Shown in pieces: positions 25,496 to 33,991 of a stretch of 53,577 bases of DNA. Source of the DNA: Spirochaetia bacterium. GTDB lineage: Bacteria > Spirochaetota > Leptospiria > Turneriellales > JAOUFE01. Under the pieces are notes generated by a model. It was not told where the DNA came from and did not search any database. It saw only the letters and a list, made by a program, of their open reading frames with translations. The DNA lies in contig JAOUFY010000011.1 in NCBI GenBank assembly GCA_029857955.1, forward strand, positions 1 to 53,577, in the 5' to 3' direction. Position 1 is the first letter of the stretch. Each line of letters starts with the position of its first letter. A program made the position numbers and the translations under genes.

Positions 25496-28354
25496 TTACC
25501 CCAAATCTTTACTCAAAATTAGCCTTAGCGAGTCCAGTCGAACCCTTGAGTTTTCGATGATATTGCCGAGTAATTTTTGTTCATCTTTGTAATCATCAAT
25601 TTGTTTCGATTCAATATTTACATTAATTTTTTGCAAATTTTTTAAACGATTGATCTCTATTGTCATTGAAGTGTCCATCTGATGTATGGCATTGTTGCGT
25701 ATTTTATTTCCAGATGCATTTGCAATGGTTTCACATTTTTTAACCATATTTGGGAACAATTCGCCTTTAAACTGCGGGTTATCTAAAATTTTTGCTCTTT
25801 CTGTATTTTTTAAATGGGTTGATAAAAATTCATGAGTGTAAATATTGCCACAATCCTCCATAAGGTGATTTACAATCACTCGAATCGGAGTAGGCGGTAA
25901 AAAACGGTCGAGATGCAAACCCTGGGGAGCGACACACTCGAGTACATAAATCGTTTCTAGCAAGATTTTTTGTTTTTGATCGCTTTGTAAAATAGCAAGC
26001 GAACAGTTTCCTTTTTCTGATGTCAGTAAAAATTCAATTGAACTTGAAACCAAAGGATGATCACGGCTTATAAATTCCATATGCTCATGACTAACCGCTG
26101 TTGTACGGTCAAAGGTTATGACCAGATCATCTTTTCGTAGAACCGGCAGTGGAAAATCATCGCTGTTTAAAAATGATAAGTTTAGTTTATACGTTTTATC
26201 TGAAATTAAATCTTCTTCAATTCCAAACGATTCAAAAATATCGAGCATCATTTCTTCAGTTTCATTTGAATGGTCTACGTTTTGTATTTGTGTAATTAAT
26301 TTCTGAGCTATTTCTGGTCGAAAAGAATTTAATTCAAGTAGATGATCTTTACCTTTGCTGAATTTTTTTGCTGTTTCAGCACAATACAGTTTTGTTTTGG
26401 AGATTAGCTCATTGAGTTCATGAAAACTTTTGTTAGAAATGATATTTAATAAATTATCTTTCATGGTTTCAAAAATTAAATGAACGCCTGGAATATTTTG
26501 AACAAAAGCGTTTAAACCTTCGTGGTACCAACGAGCTAAAATTTCATACTCACTCCCTTTAAAAAAGGGAACATGAATATGAATGGTTTCTTTTTGACCG
26601 ATACGATCCAGTCGGCCGATTCTTTGTTCGAGAAGTTCCGGGTTAACTGGAAGGTCAAACAATACCATATTATGGGCAAATTGGAAATTTCGTCCTTCGC
26701 TTCCGATTTCTGAGCAAATTAAAATCTGGGCTCCATCGTTATAAGCAAATCGACTTGCATTTTTATCTCTTTGTAATAAAGAAAGTTCTTCATGAAAAAG
26801 AACAATTTCAATATTTAAAATATTTCGAAGACTTTGTTCAACTGCTTTTGCCTTTTCTTTGGAAGAACAAATGACCAGTATTTTTTTTTGCTCTGACGTT
26901 TTAATTAAAGTAGCCAGCCATTGAATTCGCGCATCATTTTTAAATTGAAAAAAATTTTCGTCAAATTCAGGCATTGATTTTAATATTGCATTAAACTCTA
27001 GCGTTTGATGGATTAAATCCTCTTCTGAGGTATTTATGGCCGTAAGGTAAACTTTGCGCTCAGGAAAATCTTTCATGATAGATCGAGAGTTTTGAAAGAC
27101 TGCTCTGCCGGTTCCTAATCTATCAAGCAATTCTTCCATCATTTGCTCAGGGGAGTTTTTGGAATATTCAATTAAATGCAGCTTTAGAATGTCAGTTTCA
27201 GATATTGTCAAAAGTTTGTTTTTTTTAACTTTATCAAGAATATGTGCAATTTTTATATATTGTTCTTCTTCATTTCTAAACAATTCATAATTAAAATAAC
27301 GTGAAGGGTCAAGAAGATGAAGACGTTCAAAGTGACTTTTAAAACCAAATTGCTCAGGAGTTGCCGTAAGTAATAATAAACTTTTAGATTTTTGTCCCAG
27401 ATTTTTTACCAAAAGATATTCAGGACTTCCTTCAATAAGGTGATGAGCTTCATCTATAACGATCATATCCCAGTCGGCATTTATAGCCAGATTTTGAAGT
27501 GTATCTTGCGAGGAAGTTTTTAGTACATTTTCAGAAGTAAATAAATCAAGGTTACACAAACATAATTGATTTTCAAGAAATAAGTTACCTGTATAATTTG
27601 AAAAACTCAAAGATTCAATATAACTTTTATCAATGATTTTAAAAATTAAATTAAATTTTCTTAGCAGCTCTACAAACCATTGGTGAACCAGCGATTCTGG
27701 AACAAGAATCAATACTCTTTTAATTTGTTCATTAAGCAAAAGCCGGTGAATGATTAAACAGGCTTCGATGGTTTTTCCAAGACCCGTTTCATCGCCAAGC
27801 AGGACTCTTGGATTATAGCGAGCGCTAACTTCATGTGCAATGTATAATTGATGAGCGATGAGATCGATGCGACCTCCCATAAATCCTCGTATTGATGATT
27901 TACGAATTTCATTTTGAAAAAGCAGGGCACGATATCGTAAATTAAAGTCGAGAGTATTTTCAAATAGTTTGCTGTTAAACCGGTCTTCTGGAGTTGTAAA
28001 GTTTAAGGAATCTTTAAGTTCACTTTCTCGTAAACTAATTTTTTTTCCCAAGGAATCTTTTCCAGTGTAAATAAAAACCTGCTTCGTTTCATTTACAGTA
28101 ATGATTTCGAATTTTAACCCATCTTTGGATTCAACGTTATCGCCAGGTTTAAAAATTACTCTTCGAAGCGGAGCTGAAGAAATGGCGTATAATCTTAAAC
28201 AATCTGATGCAGGGTAGTGTATCTCAACTCTCCGATCTGAGATACTTTTAACAATTCCAAGTCCAAGGTTTAACTCCAGTTCGCTTATCCATCGTTGTCC
28301 AGCTGCAAATTTTGAATTATTATTGTTTATTATTTTAGTATTTTTTTGCTGCAA
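25496..28354 (-). CDS. rapA: RapA-like SNF2-family ATP-dependent helicase
   Basis: A 952-residue SWI2/SNF2 protein of the RNA-polymerase-associated RapA type, which recycles RNA polymerase after transcription. The N-terminus carries a Tudor/KOW-like region (about 15-140) starting FAAGQRWISELELNLGLGIV, as in RapA. The ATPase has Walker A GDETGLGKT near residue 190, DEAHHL near 300, LLTATPEQ, and a C-terminal helicase domain with SEIGSEGRNFQFAHNMVLFDLP and QRIGRLDRIGQ. The C-terminal ~300 residues match the RapA tail only loosely. The start is TTG at 28354 after AAAGGA. It is isolated between convergent and divergent neighbours. RapA identity is likely; a generic SNF2 helicase is the alternative. 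Confidence 0.85.
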   Translation of the reverse strand: MQQKNTKIINNNNSKFAAGQRWISELELNLGLGIVKSISDRRVEIHYPASDCLRLYAISSAPLRRVIFKPGDNVESKDGLKFEIITVNETKQVFIYTGKDSLGKKISLRESELKDSLNFTTPEDRFNSKLFENTLDFNLRYRALLFQNEIRKSSIRGFMGGRIDLIAHQLYIAHEVSARYNPRVLLGDETGLGKTIEACLIIHRLLLNEQIKRVLILVPESLVHQWFVELLRKFNLIFKIIDKSYIESLSFSNYTGNLFLENQLCLCNLDLFTSENVLKTSSQDTLQNLAINADWDMIVIDEAHHLIEGSPEYLLVKNLGQKSKSLLLLTATPEQFGFKSHFERLHLLDPSRYFNYELFRNEEEQYIKIAHILDKVKKNKLLTISETDILKLHLIEYSKNSPEQMMEELLDRLGTGRAVFQNSRSIMKDFPERKVYLTAINTSEEDLIHQTLEFNAILKSMPEFDENFFQFKNDARIQWLATLIKTSEQKKILVICSSKEKAKAVEQSLRNILNIEIVLFHEELSLLQRDKNASRFAYNDGAQILICSEIGSEGRNFQFAHNMVLFDLPVNPELLEQRIGRLDRIGQKETIHIHVPFFKGSEYEILARWYHEGLNAFVQNIPGVHLIFETMKDNLLNIISNKSFHELNELISKTKLYCAETAKKFSKGKDHLLELNSFRPEIAQKLITQIQNVDHSNETEEMMLDIFESFGIEEDLISDKTYKLNLSFLNSDDFPLPVLRKDDLVITFDRTTAVSHEHMEFISRDHPLVSSSIEFLLTSEKGNCSLAILQSDQKQKILLETIYVLECVAPQGLHLDRFLPPTPIRVIVNHLMEDCGNIYTHEFLSTHLKNTERAKILDNPQFKGELFPNMVKKCETIANASGNKIRNNAIHQMDTSMTIEINRLKNLQKINVNIESKQIDDYKDEQKLLGNIIENSRVRLDSLRLILSKDLG

Positions 28355-28721
28355 TATGGAAATCCTTTAACAGAGATAATATTATATTTTATATGATCAA
28401 ATTTAAATAACGTTTTCATGTGTGTCAACCAGTTTAAGTAAAAAGTGATTGCCGATTGATTTTCACCTCGCTTATTGATAGAAAATGGCTCTTTATCGTT
28501 TTTAAATCCATTTTTATGTCTAAATCAGTGATGTAATTTGTATTGTAGCAATTTTTAATATGTCAATTCTTGTAAAAATTTTTAAAACTGTTTTATAAAG
28601 CTTTAAGATAATACTTAATTAAAAAATCTCTCGTTCTTTTTTTGGGTAAATATTTCACTATAAGTTATTTTATACTCTTGACAAGCTCTTTTGATGATTT
28701 GTTATTAACAGGTTTTTTAAA
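28355..28721. other. Divergent spacer between the rapA-like gene and the MCP-like gene
   Basis: This 367-base AT-rich gap must hold promoters for both genes. TTGACA at 28678-28683 lies 39 bases before the MCP-like start, but the -10 match (GTTATT at 28701-28706) is poor. No hairpin, RNA gene or repeat was noticed. Confidence 0.4.
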
Positions 28722-29324
28722 ATGAACGAAAAAAATAGTAATAGTTTTGATCTTAATAAAGTATTGGAAATCAACGAGTTTATAAAATCTATTGATTCTC
28801 TTGCATTTTATATTAAATTAAATGCTCTAAACGCTCTTTTTCTGGCAATTCGTTCCGGTGAACAATTGCGAGGATATATAGTTGTAACAGATGAATTTAA
28901 TCGTTTTTCTGAAGAACTCATGAAGTTTGTAAGCATGCTTTTAAGGATAATTCATGAAATTGTATTTTTAGTTTCAGAACAACTCAAACAAACGCATCGG
29001 TTGAACCTTTATATGAGAATAATCTCTGAAGGAGATACTGAATCGACAAAAATAATACGTAAATTTGTAAGTGAGCATGAACTAAAAATAACTAACTTAA
29101 ATGAAAAAATTAAAACAGAGCTGGAATCAATTAACTCTTCTTTGCAGAGAAATGAAAAAATCATTCTTCGCGGAGATATGCTGGCTATGCAGGCAAAGAT
29201 CGAAGGCGCTTATTCTAAAAAATCCAGAGAAGTTTTTATGGATGTTGCTGAAAATTTTCAAAAACACATTGGTCGAATTCGTGAGTCTCTTCAAAGTTTG
29301 AGAAGGATGTTGAAAAAAGGATAA
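28722..29324 (+). CDS. Soluble MCP-signalling-like protein with two hairpin-tip-like segments
   Basis: A 200-residue helical, cytoplasmic protein without membrane segments. Residues about 24-66 resemble the chemoreceptor signalling tip: LNALNALFLAIRSGEQLRG followed by YIVVTDEFNRFSEEL fits the MCP pattern LNAAIEAARAGE-x2-RGFAVVA-x-EVR. A second, weaker match lies near residues 145-185 (MLAMQAKIEGAYSKK then VFMDVAENFQ). The usual Glu of the EAARAGE motif is replaced in the first copy. The next gene, 78 bases on, encodes an ODP-like diiron protein, an association known for oxygen-sensing chemotaxis in Treponema. CheA/CheW contact is inferred, not shown. Confidence 0.6.
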   Translation: MNEKNSNSFDLNKVLEINEFIKSIDSLAFYIKLNALNALFLAIRSGEQLRGYIVVTDEFNRFSEELMKFVSMLLRIIHEIVFLVSEQLKQTHRLNLYMRIISEGDTESTKIIRKFVSEHELKITNLNEKIKTELESINSSLQRNEKIILRGDMLAMQAKIEGAYSKKSREVFMDVAENFQKHIGRIRESLQSLRRMLKKG

Positions 29325-29402
29325 GTTTTAATAAATACTTTTAAATTGTTTTATTTTAATTTGGTATATTTTACAAGGAACTGAGAAAATCAGAATTACA
29401 AT

Positions 29403-30419
29403 ATGAAAAAAATACATTACATTTTTCACGATAATGACCATCGTTGGGCCGTTATATCTCGCGACCCTGATCGTCCGGCATATATGATAGATACAAATGA
29501 ATGTCTGGTAATATCCGGCGATGAGGCTATTTTAACTGATCCAGGCGGAATGGAAATATTTCCAGCAGTATTTTCCGCTATCAGTACAAGTTTCAACCTG
29601 CGAAATATCAAGGCAATTTTTTCTTCGCATCAGGACCCCGATATCATTTCTTCTCTTACGCTCTGGTTAGAGGTTAATCCTGAGTTAAGGTGCTATATAA
29701 GCTGGTTATGGTCGACCTTTGTTCCGCATTTTGGAGGAACAGATAAAACTTTTATTCCCATTCCAGATGATGGATTGACAATAAAACTGGGTTCTATAAA
29801 ATTGCACTGCATTCCTGCTCATTATCTGCATTCAGCCGGAAACTTCCATTTATATGATTCAAAGGCAAAAATTTACTTTAGCGGAGACGTAGGCGCAGCT
29901 TTGCTCGATCAAAATAATTCTGATATCTATGTAAAAAATTTTGATGAGCATATTAAATCGGCTAAAAAATTTCATCAACGCTGGATGGGTTCAAATGAAG
30001 CCCGACTGGATTGGTGTGAAAGAGTTTCTCAGTTAGAAATTGACATGCTGATTCCACAGCACGGCTGCATTTACCAGGGAAAAGATGTTAAACGCTTTAT
30101 TGACTGGTTCTCTGAATTAAAAGTTGGCTTATTTACAATGGGAGAAACATTTGAAGATGAAATAAAAAGCGAAGTTGATGAACCAGAACCAGAAATCAGC
30201 GAGGTAGTTACAGAGCCAGAAATTGTTGAGATACCAAAAGAAGAAAACAATGATGAAATTGCGCAAGGTCATTCTGATTCCCTTAATGATTCTGCTTTAA
30301 AGGCGTTGATGGGTCAGGATTCCGGAACAAATTCAGTAAAGGAATTAAAAAAAGATAAGGGCTCTAACTCTATTGGAAAATCAATTTTTTCAGCAATTAA
30401 AAACTTTTTTAAAAATTAA
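29403..30419 (+). CDS. ODP-like oxygen-binding diiron (flavodiiron-type metallo-beta-lactamase fold) protein
   Basis: A 338-residue protein. Residues about 1-245 form a metallo-beta-lactamase fold of the flavodiiron branch. Candidate iron ligands appear in order: SSHQDPDI (H-x-D variant of the HxExD motif), PAHYLHSAGN, FSGDVGAAL and IPQHG. No flavodoxin domain follows, so this is not a full NO or oxygen reductase. Instead there is an acidic tail (about 255-290) and a Lys-rich C-terminus. In Treponema such ODP proteins bind O2 and couple to MCPs. The gene follows an MCP-like protein on the same strand, which supports an oxygen/iron sensor role. No CheA or CheW gene is in the window. Confidence 0.75.
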   Translation: MKKIHYIFHDNDHRWAVISRDPDRPAYMIDTNECLVISGDEAILTDPGGMEIFPAVFSAISTSFNLRNIKAIFSSHQDPDIISSLTLWLEVNPELRCYISWLWSTFVPHFGGTDKTFIPIPDDGLTIKLGSIKLHCIPAHYLHSAGNFHLYDSKAKIYFSGDVGAALLDQNNSDIYVKNFDEHIKSAKKFHQRWMGSNEARLDWCERVSQLEIDMLIPQHGCIYQGKDVKRFIDWFSELKVGLFTMGETFEDEIKSEVDEPEPEISEVVTEPEIVEIPKEENNDEIAQGHSDSLNDSALKALMGQDSGTNSVKELKKDKGSNSIGKSIFSAIKNFFKN

Positions 30420-30442
30420 TATTTATCAGTGAATATATCTTT

Positions 30443-30778
30443 TTATTGAGCTTTATTAAAAACAACGTTCATAAGATGAATTTTAAAGTTATTATTTTTT
30501 AATTCAGCGAATAATTCCTGACGAGAATGTATTTTTGATTTTTGATTAATCTCTTTTGAAACTTTAGACGTATTTTCTTTATATTTATTACTTGCATAAA
30601 ATATTGATAAAGAGATTATTAAAATACAAGGTACAAACGCAAGTTGTGACCATTTTCGAATGTTTTTTTTCCGGTTAAGTAATATTTTTTGAACAATAAA
30701 TGTATCCCATTGTTCATCATTTAATTTACTTTGAATGGATTGATTAAATAAGTTTAAATTTGATTTTTTGTCTTTCAT
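30443..30778 (-). CDS. Single-pass membrane protein, putative anti-sigma factor
   Basis: A 111-residue protein with one membrane helix (about 45-62, pattern QLAFVPCILIISLSIFY), a charged cytoplasmic N-terminus and a basic C-terminal tail outside. The gene begins 18 bases after the ECF sigma gene ends and lies on the same strand, a classical sigma/anti-sigma arrangement. No zinc-binding HxxxCxxC motif is present, so it is not a ZAS-type anti-sigma. No Shine-Dalgarno sequence precedes the ATG. It could also be an unrelated small membrane protein. Confidence 0.55.
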   Translation of the reverse strand: MKDKKSNLNLFNQSIQSKLNDEQWDTFIVQKILLNRKKNIRKWSQLAFVPCILIISLSIFYASNKYKENTSKVSKEINQKSKIHSRQELFAELKNNNFKIHLMNVVFNKAQ

Positions 30779-30796
30779 AAATTATTTATTGAATTA

Positions 30797-31345
30797 TCAG
30801 GTAGAAAGCTTCATTTGATGAGCCCACTGTCTTATTTTTTCTCTTGCTCTTGAATTTCTGGATTTTACGGTACCAAGGTTTATTTTAAGTTTTTCGGCAA
30901 TTTGCCAGTCTTTAAATCCAAGGATATCAAGTTCTAAAACACTTTTATACTTTTGGGGTAGTTTACCAATGATGATGTTTATAATTTCAAGTTTCCCCTG
31001 AATTTGATTTTTATTTTCAGAGTTCAGCTCCCTTGTAGTATCAATAAGTTGCCTTTCATTTAATAAAGAGTCATCAAGTTTTTTTTCAATGCTTCTAAGT
31101 TTATTTATTTTAATATTTAACCTCCGTGATTCATTTCTAGCAATTGTATATAACCAGGTGTTTAGGCTTGCTTCGTAACGAAATTGATTTTTTTTTAAAC
31201 TATTGTACGCTCTAATGTAGGTTTCTTGAACAACATCATCTATCATATGTGCATAATCAGGTTTCAGATTTTTGGAAATGGCGCTTAGTACAGACGATTT
31301 AGTCTTTTTAACTAATAAGTTAAATTGATTATCTAATTCTTTCAT
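30797..31345 (-). CDS. ECF-type RNA polymerase sigma factor
   Basis: A 182-residue sigma-70 family protein with only regions 2 and 4. Region 2 shows MIDDVVQETYIRAYNSLKK and LNTWLYTIARNESRRL; region 4 near the C-terminus shows LPQKYKSVLELDILGFKDWQIAEKL with KSRNSRAREKIRQW. It would direct polymerase to a small stress or envelope regulon. The gene directly downstream probably encodes its membrane anti-sigma. A long hairpin at 31407-31446 and a putative leader ORF occupy its upstream region; whether it autoregulates is unknown. Confidence 0.9.
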   Translation of the reverse strand: MKELDNQFNLLVKKTKSSVLSAISKNLKPDYAHMIDDVVQETYIRAYNSLKKNQFRYEASLNTWLYTIARNESRRLNIKINKLRSIEKKLDDSLLNERQLIDTTRELNSENKNQIQGKLEIINIIIGKLPQKYKSVLELDILGFKDWQIAEKLKINLGTVKSRNSRAREKIRQWAHQMKLST

Positions 31346-31406
31346 TTTAATCCAATTTATTCATTGTATTTAATCGGTCAATTCATTCATTTTCCCCGGT
31401 GAGGGG

Positions 31407-31446
31407 GGTGAGGGTAAAATAATGGAGATTTTATTTTACTCTCACC
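31407..31446. repeat. Near-perfect 40-base inverted repeat upstream of the ECF sigma gene
   Basis: GGTGAGGGTAAAATAA (31407-31422) pairs with TTATTTTACTCTCACC (31431-31446) at 15 of 16 positions plus a G-U, around an 8-base loop. The preceding GTGAGGGGG run gives it a REP-like look. Both adjacent transcripts are divergent, so it is either an operator, a cruciform element or part of a leader. Confidence 0.55.
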
Positions 31447-31501
31447 TGGAAAAGTTCTGTTATTGTGAATTGATCACTCGAACAGATAAAAAGGAGGAGA
31501 T

Positions 31502-31540
31502 ATGAATTTTATTGTTATTTGTTATTTCAAAATTTGTTAA
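31502..31540 (+). CDS. Putative 12-residue leader peptide
   Basis: AAAAAGGAGGAGAT directly before the ATG is one of the strongest ribosome sites in the window, yet the frame encodes only MNFIVICYFKIC before TAA. Two hairpins follow before the next gene, the small lipoprotein at 31665. A leader or attenuation role is possible; a remnant gene start is the alternative. Confidence 0.3.
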   Translation: MNFIVICYFKIC

Positions 31541-31664
31541 TTTATTTAATTATCATCTTAGACCCCGTGTTATTGAAATGGTTCCATTTTATTTCAGGAT
31601 TACCTTGAAAAGTACTGGTCGGGTAAAGTAAGGGATTTAAATTACCCTGTTTTGGTGATTTATT

Positions 31665-31889
31665 ATGGGTTATAATATAAATATAGCAAAATTCATTTTA
31701 ATCTGGATTGGATGTTTATTTGCCGGGTTTGGCTGTCAAAATGAATGCGAAAAATATAAACAAGCAGCCTGCTCAGATAAAAATTCTACACTTTGTCACG
31801 AAGCTATGCAGAAAATACCCGATATATCTTCTTCTGAGTGTACTGAAAAAATAATGATTATAAATTCAGAATTAAAATTAAAAAAATAA
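31665..31889 (+). CDS. Small cysteine-containing lipoprotein-like protein
   Basis: A 74-residue protein with a hydrophobic N-terminus (about 8-24) ending in the lipobox-like FAGFGC, so Cys24 may be lipidated. The mature part has five more Cys (ECEK, AACSD, LCHEA, SECTE and similar) that could form disulfides. It is followed after 15 bases by an aminotransferase gene on the same strand. No family recognised. The lipobox is imperfect, so simple secretion or anchoring is also possible. Confidence 0.5.
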   Translation: MGYNINIAKFILIWIGCLFAGFGCQNECEKYKQAACSDKNSTLCHEAMQKIPDISSSECTEKIMIINSELKLKK

Positions 31890-31904
31890 AATTTTGGTGA
31901 ATAT

Positions 31905-33026
31905 ATGGAAATCAAGACTTCGAATCGCATCAATCAAATTGATTCAAGTGAGATTAGAAAAATTTTTGATCTTGCAGGCAAACTAAAAAACCCCAAAAAT
32001 CTTTCCATTGGTCAGCCTGATTTTCCTGTTCCCGATGTTGTAAAGAATGCCTTGATTCAGGCTGTTTATGATAACAAGAATTCGTATACCCAAACACAGG
32101 GGATTTTACCTTTACGTGAAAAACTTTCTCAACAGTGGCTAATCAATGGAATAGATATCAAGCCGGAGAATATATTGATTTCGGCGGGTGTAGCTTCTAT
32201 TTTATATCTGCTTTTTGATGTTTTGTTTAATTCTGGAGATGAAATATTGATCATAGAGCCTTACTTTTTAGTCTATGAATCGCTTTCAGTTTTTCATAAT
32301 TTAAAAGTAACCTGTATTCCTGAAAATTTTGACGAAAAATACATTGAAAATCTTCTATCTCGAACGAATTTTAAACCTAAAGTTATTTTATTTTCATCGC
32401 CTTCAAACCCTACTGGAAGAATCATTATGAAGGAACAAATTGTTTTACTTGGAAAGATTGCAGAAAAGCATGATTCGTTGATAATTGCAGATGAGATTTA
32501 TAGCGCCTTTGATTATGATAAAAAATTTTGTGCAGCTGCTTCTGTGATTCCAGAAAGGACCATCAGTCTGGGGGGATTTTCCAAGTCTCATGCCATGACG
32601 GGGCTTCGTGTAGGATACATTGGGGTCCATGAAAAGTTAACGGTTATTTTACAAAAAATGTCGGCCCTTCAGCAATATTCGATAGTTTGTTCGCCGACCC
32701 CTTCTCAATGGGCAGCTCTCGTTGCCCTGGATCATCCATTGTCCATTGAATTGGATATCTTTAAAAAACGTAGAGACAGGGTTGTTGAATTACTTAAAGG
32801 CAGGGTTAATTTCCCATTTCCAGACGGGGCATTTTATGTATTTCCCGAGATTCCAATTGATTCGAGAGATTTTATAAAAAAAGCAATAGAAGCCGAGTTA
32901 TTGATCGTTCCGGGGTATATTTTTACAAAAAATAGTAAAACTGTCCGCATAAGCTATGCTCAACGTGAAGATTTGCTTGAGGAAGGGTTGAAAATATTTA
33001 TTGAAATATTGGAGTCAGTAAAATAA
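31905..33026 (+). CDS. PLP-dependent class I/II aminotransferase
   Basis: A 373-residue fold-type I aminotransferase. The PLP lysine is K227 in LGGFSKSHAMTGLRVGYIG, with the upstream Asn/Asp region SSPSNPTGRII and ADEIYSAF. The substrate Arg lies near the C-terminus in VRISYAQ. It looks like the AspC/aromatic aminotransferase group rather than a histidinol-phosphate or MalY type; the exact amino donor is not resolved. It follows the small lipoprotein gene closely and is one base from the START gene, so the three may be one transcript. Confidence 0.88.
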   Translation: MEIKTSNRINQIDSSEIRKIFDLAGKLKNPKNLSIGQPDFPVPDVVKNALIQAVYDNKNSYTQTQGILPLREKLSQQWLINGIDIKPENILISAGVASILYLLFDVLFNSGDEILIIEPYFLVYESLSVFHNLKVTCIPENFDEKYIENLLSRTNFKPKVILFSSPSNPTGRIIMKEQIVLLGKIAEKHDSLIIADEIYSAFDYDKKFCAAASVIPERTISLGGFSKSHAMTGLRVGYIGVHEKLTVILQKMSALQQYSIVCSPTPSQWAALVALDHPLSIELDIFKKRRDRVVELLKGRVNFPFPDGAFYVFPEIPIDSRDFIKKAIEAELLIVPGYIFTKNSKTVRISYAQREDLLEEGLKIFIEILESVK

Positions 33027-33027
33027 A

Positions 33028-33678
33028 ATGATTCCCCGAAGTCTTGCAATTACTTTTTGTATACTTATTTCTAATATAGTTTTTGCTGAAGACGGATGGG
33101 AGTTACGAAAAAATGAAGATGGGATTATAATTTATACACGTCCAGTAAAGGATACGCCATATTCCGAGTTTAAGGCAAATACCAAAGTTAAAACTTCTCT
33201 TTTTAGCATTCTTGCCTTGTGGGCTGATCCGGATACATACGTGGAGTGGATGTTTAATTGTAAAGATGCGGGACTCTTAAAAAGAGAAACCAAAACAGCT
33301 CTTTATGCGTACATCGTTTCTGATTTACCCTGGCCTTTAATGAATCGAGAAGACATTCTTTTTGCAGATACAACCCAGGATCCGGCATCTGGAATCATCA
33401 CCATTGTGTTGACCGGTAAGCCGGATTTTATGCCACCAAAACCAGAGATGGTACGTGTTCAACATGCATATGGAAAGGTTGTATTGATCCCGTCAGGAAA
33501 TGGAGAAATTGAAGTAAACTTTAATTTTTTTATGAATCCGGGAGGTATGATTCCTGCTTCAATTGCTAATTTAAACGTTTTGGAGTTTCCTTTTTTTACA
33601 TTAAAAAAAATGCGAGAAGTTGTAAAAAAGAAAAAATATCAGGAAACTAATTTTGAATTTTTTACTAATTATAAATAA
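33028..33678 (+). CDS. START-domain lipid-binding protein, secreted
   Basis: A 216-residue protein with a signal peptide (about 1-20, ending VFAED). Residues 22-205 match the START fold: WELRKNEDGIIIYTRPVKDTPYSEFKA in segments, a central SDLPWPLMNREDIL motif common to bacterial START proteins, and a C-terminal helix with PFFTLKKMREVV. Such proteins bind a hydrophobic ligand, perhaps a lipid, in the periplasm. The ligand is not predictable. The gene starts one base after the aminotransferase stop. Confidence 0.85.
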   Translation: MIPRSLAITFCILISNIVFAEDGWELRKNEDGIIIYTRPVKDTPYSEFKANTKVKTSLFSILALWADPDTYVEWMFNCKDAGLLKRETKTALYAYIVSDLPWPLMNREDILFADTTQDPASGIITIVLTGKPDFMPPKPEMVRVQHAYGKVVLIPSGNGEIEVNFNFFMNPGGMIPASIANLNVLEFPFFTLKKMREVVKKKKYQETNFEFFTNYK

Positions 33679-33715
33679 TATGTATGAGTTTACGAAAAAA
33701 TCAAGTAGTTTTGGG

Positions 33716-33850
33716 ATCTGTCTAAAAAGTCGCTTCGATACAATTTATGCCCCGTTTATCGAGTGAAAATGGCCTATTTTTGCATAAAAAGGCCATTTTT
33801 GTATCGAAATAAGTGACAAAAACCACTCAGCGACCTCTTTTTAGGCAGCT
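33716..33850. mobile_element. MITE-like inverted-repeat element
   Basis: Terminal arms CTGTCTAAAAAG-TCGCT-TCGATACAA on the left and the complement of the right end (TTGTATCGA ... AGCGACCTCTTTTTAGGCAG) match apart from short indels. Inside, AAAATGGCC (33766-33774) pairs with GGCCATTTT (33791-33799), and TTTTT/AAAAA extends it. It has no coding capacity. This layout is typical of a miniature inverted-repeat element or an insertion-sequence end derivative. No target duplication was established. Confidence 0.5.
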
Positions 33851-33963
33851 GCTGCGTGTGCCAGCATCGAAGGTCGATTTCGACTGAAAAAACCTTCTAT
33901 GTTTATAAAATGTAAAATTGATCCAAGAAAAGATGATATCAGACGGCATAAAACAAGAAAATG

Positions 33964-33991
33964 TTGACATTGTGTTTCATTTTCTTAAAAT
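33964..33991 (+). promoter_or_regulatory. Promoter of the rpsP operon
   Basis: TTGACA (33964-33969) and TAAAAT (33986-33991) are separated by 16 bases, about 70 bases before the rpsP start. This is the best consensus promoter in the window. Confidence 0.6.

Larger units (their letters stand above)
31346..31664. other. Divergent spacer with a large hairpin and a leader-like micro-ORF
   Basis: The 319-base gap between the ECF sigma gene and a small lipoprotein gene holds a 40-base inverted repeat (31407-31446), a 12-codon ORF with strong ribosome site (31502-31540), a palindromic AAATGG-TT-CCATTT hairpin (31576-31589) and a GGGTAA/TTACCC hairpin ending at about 31646. This density of structure is unusual. 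Confidence 0.5.
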
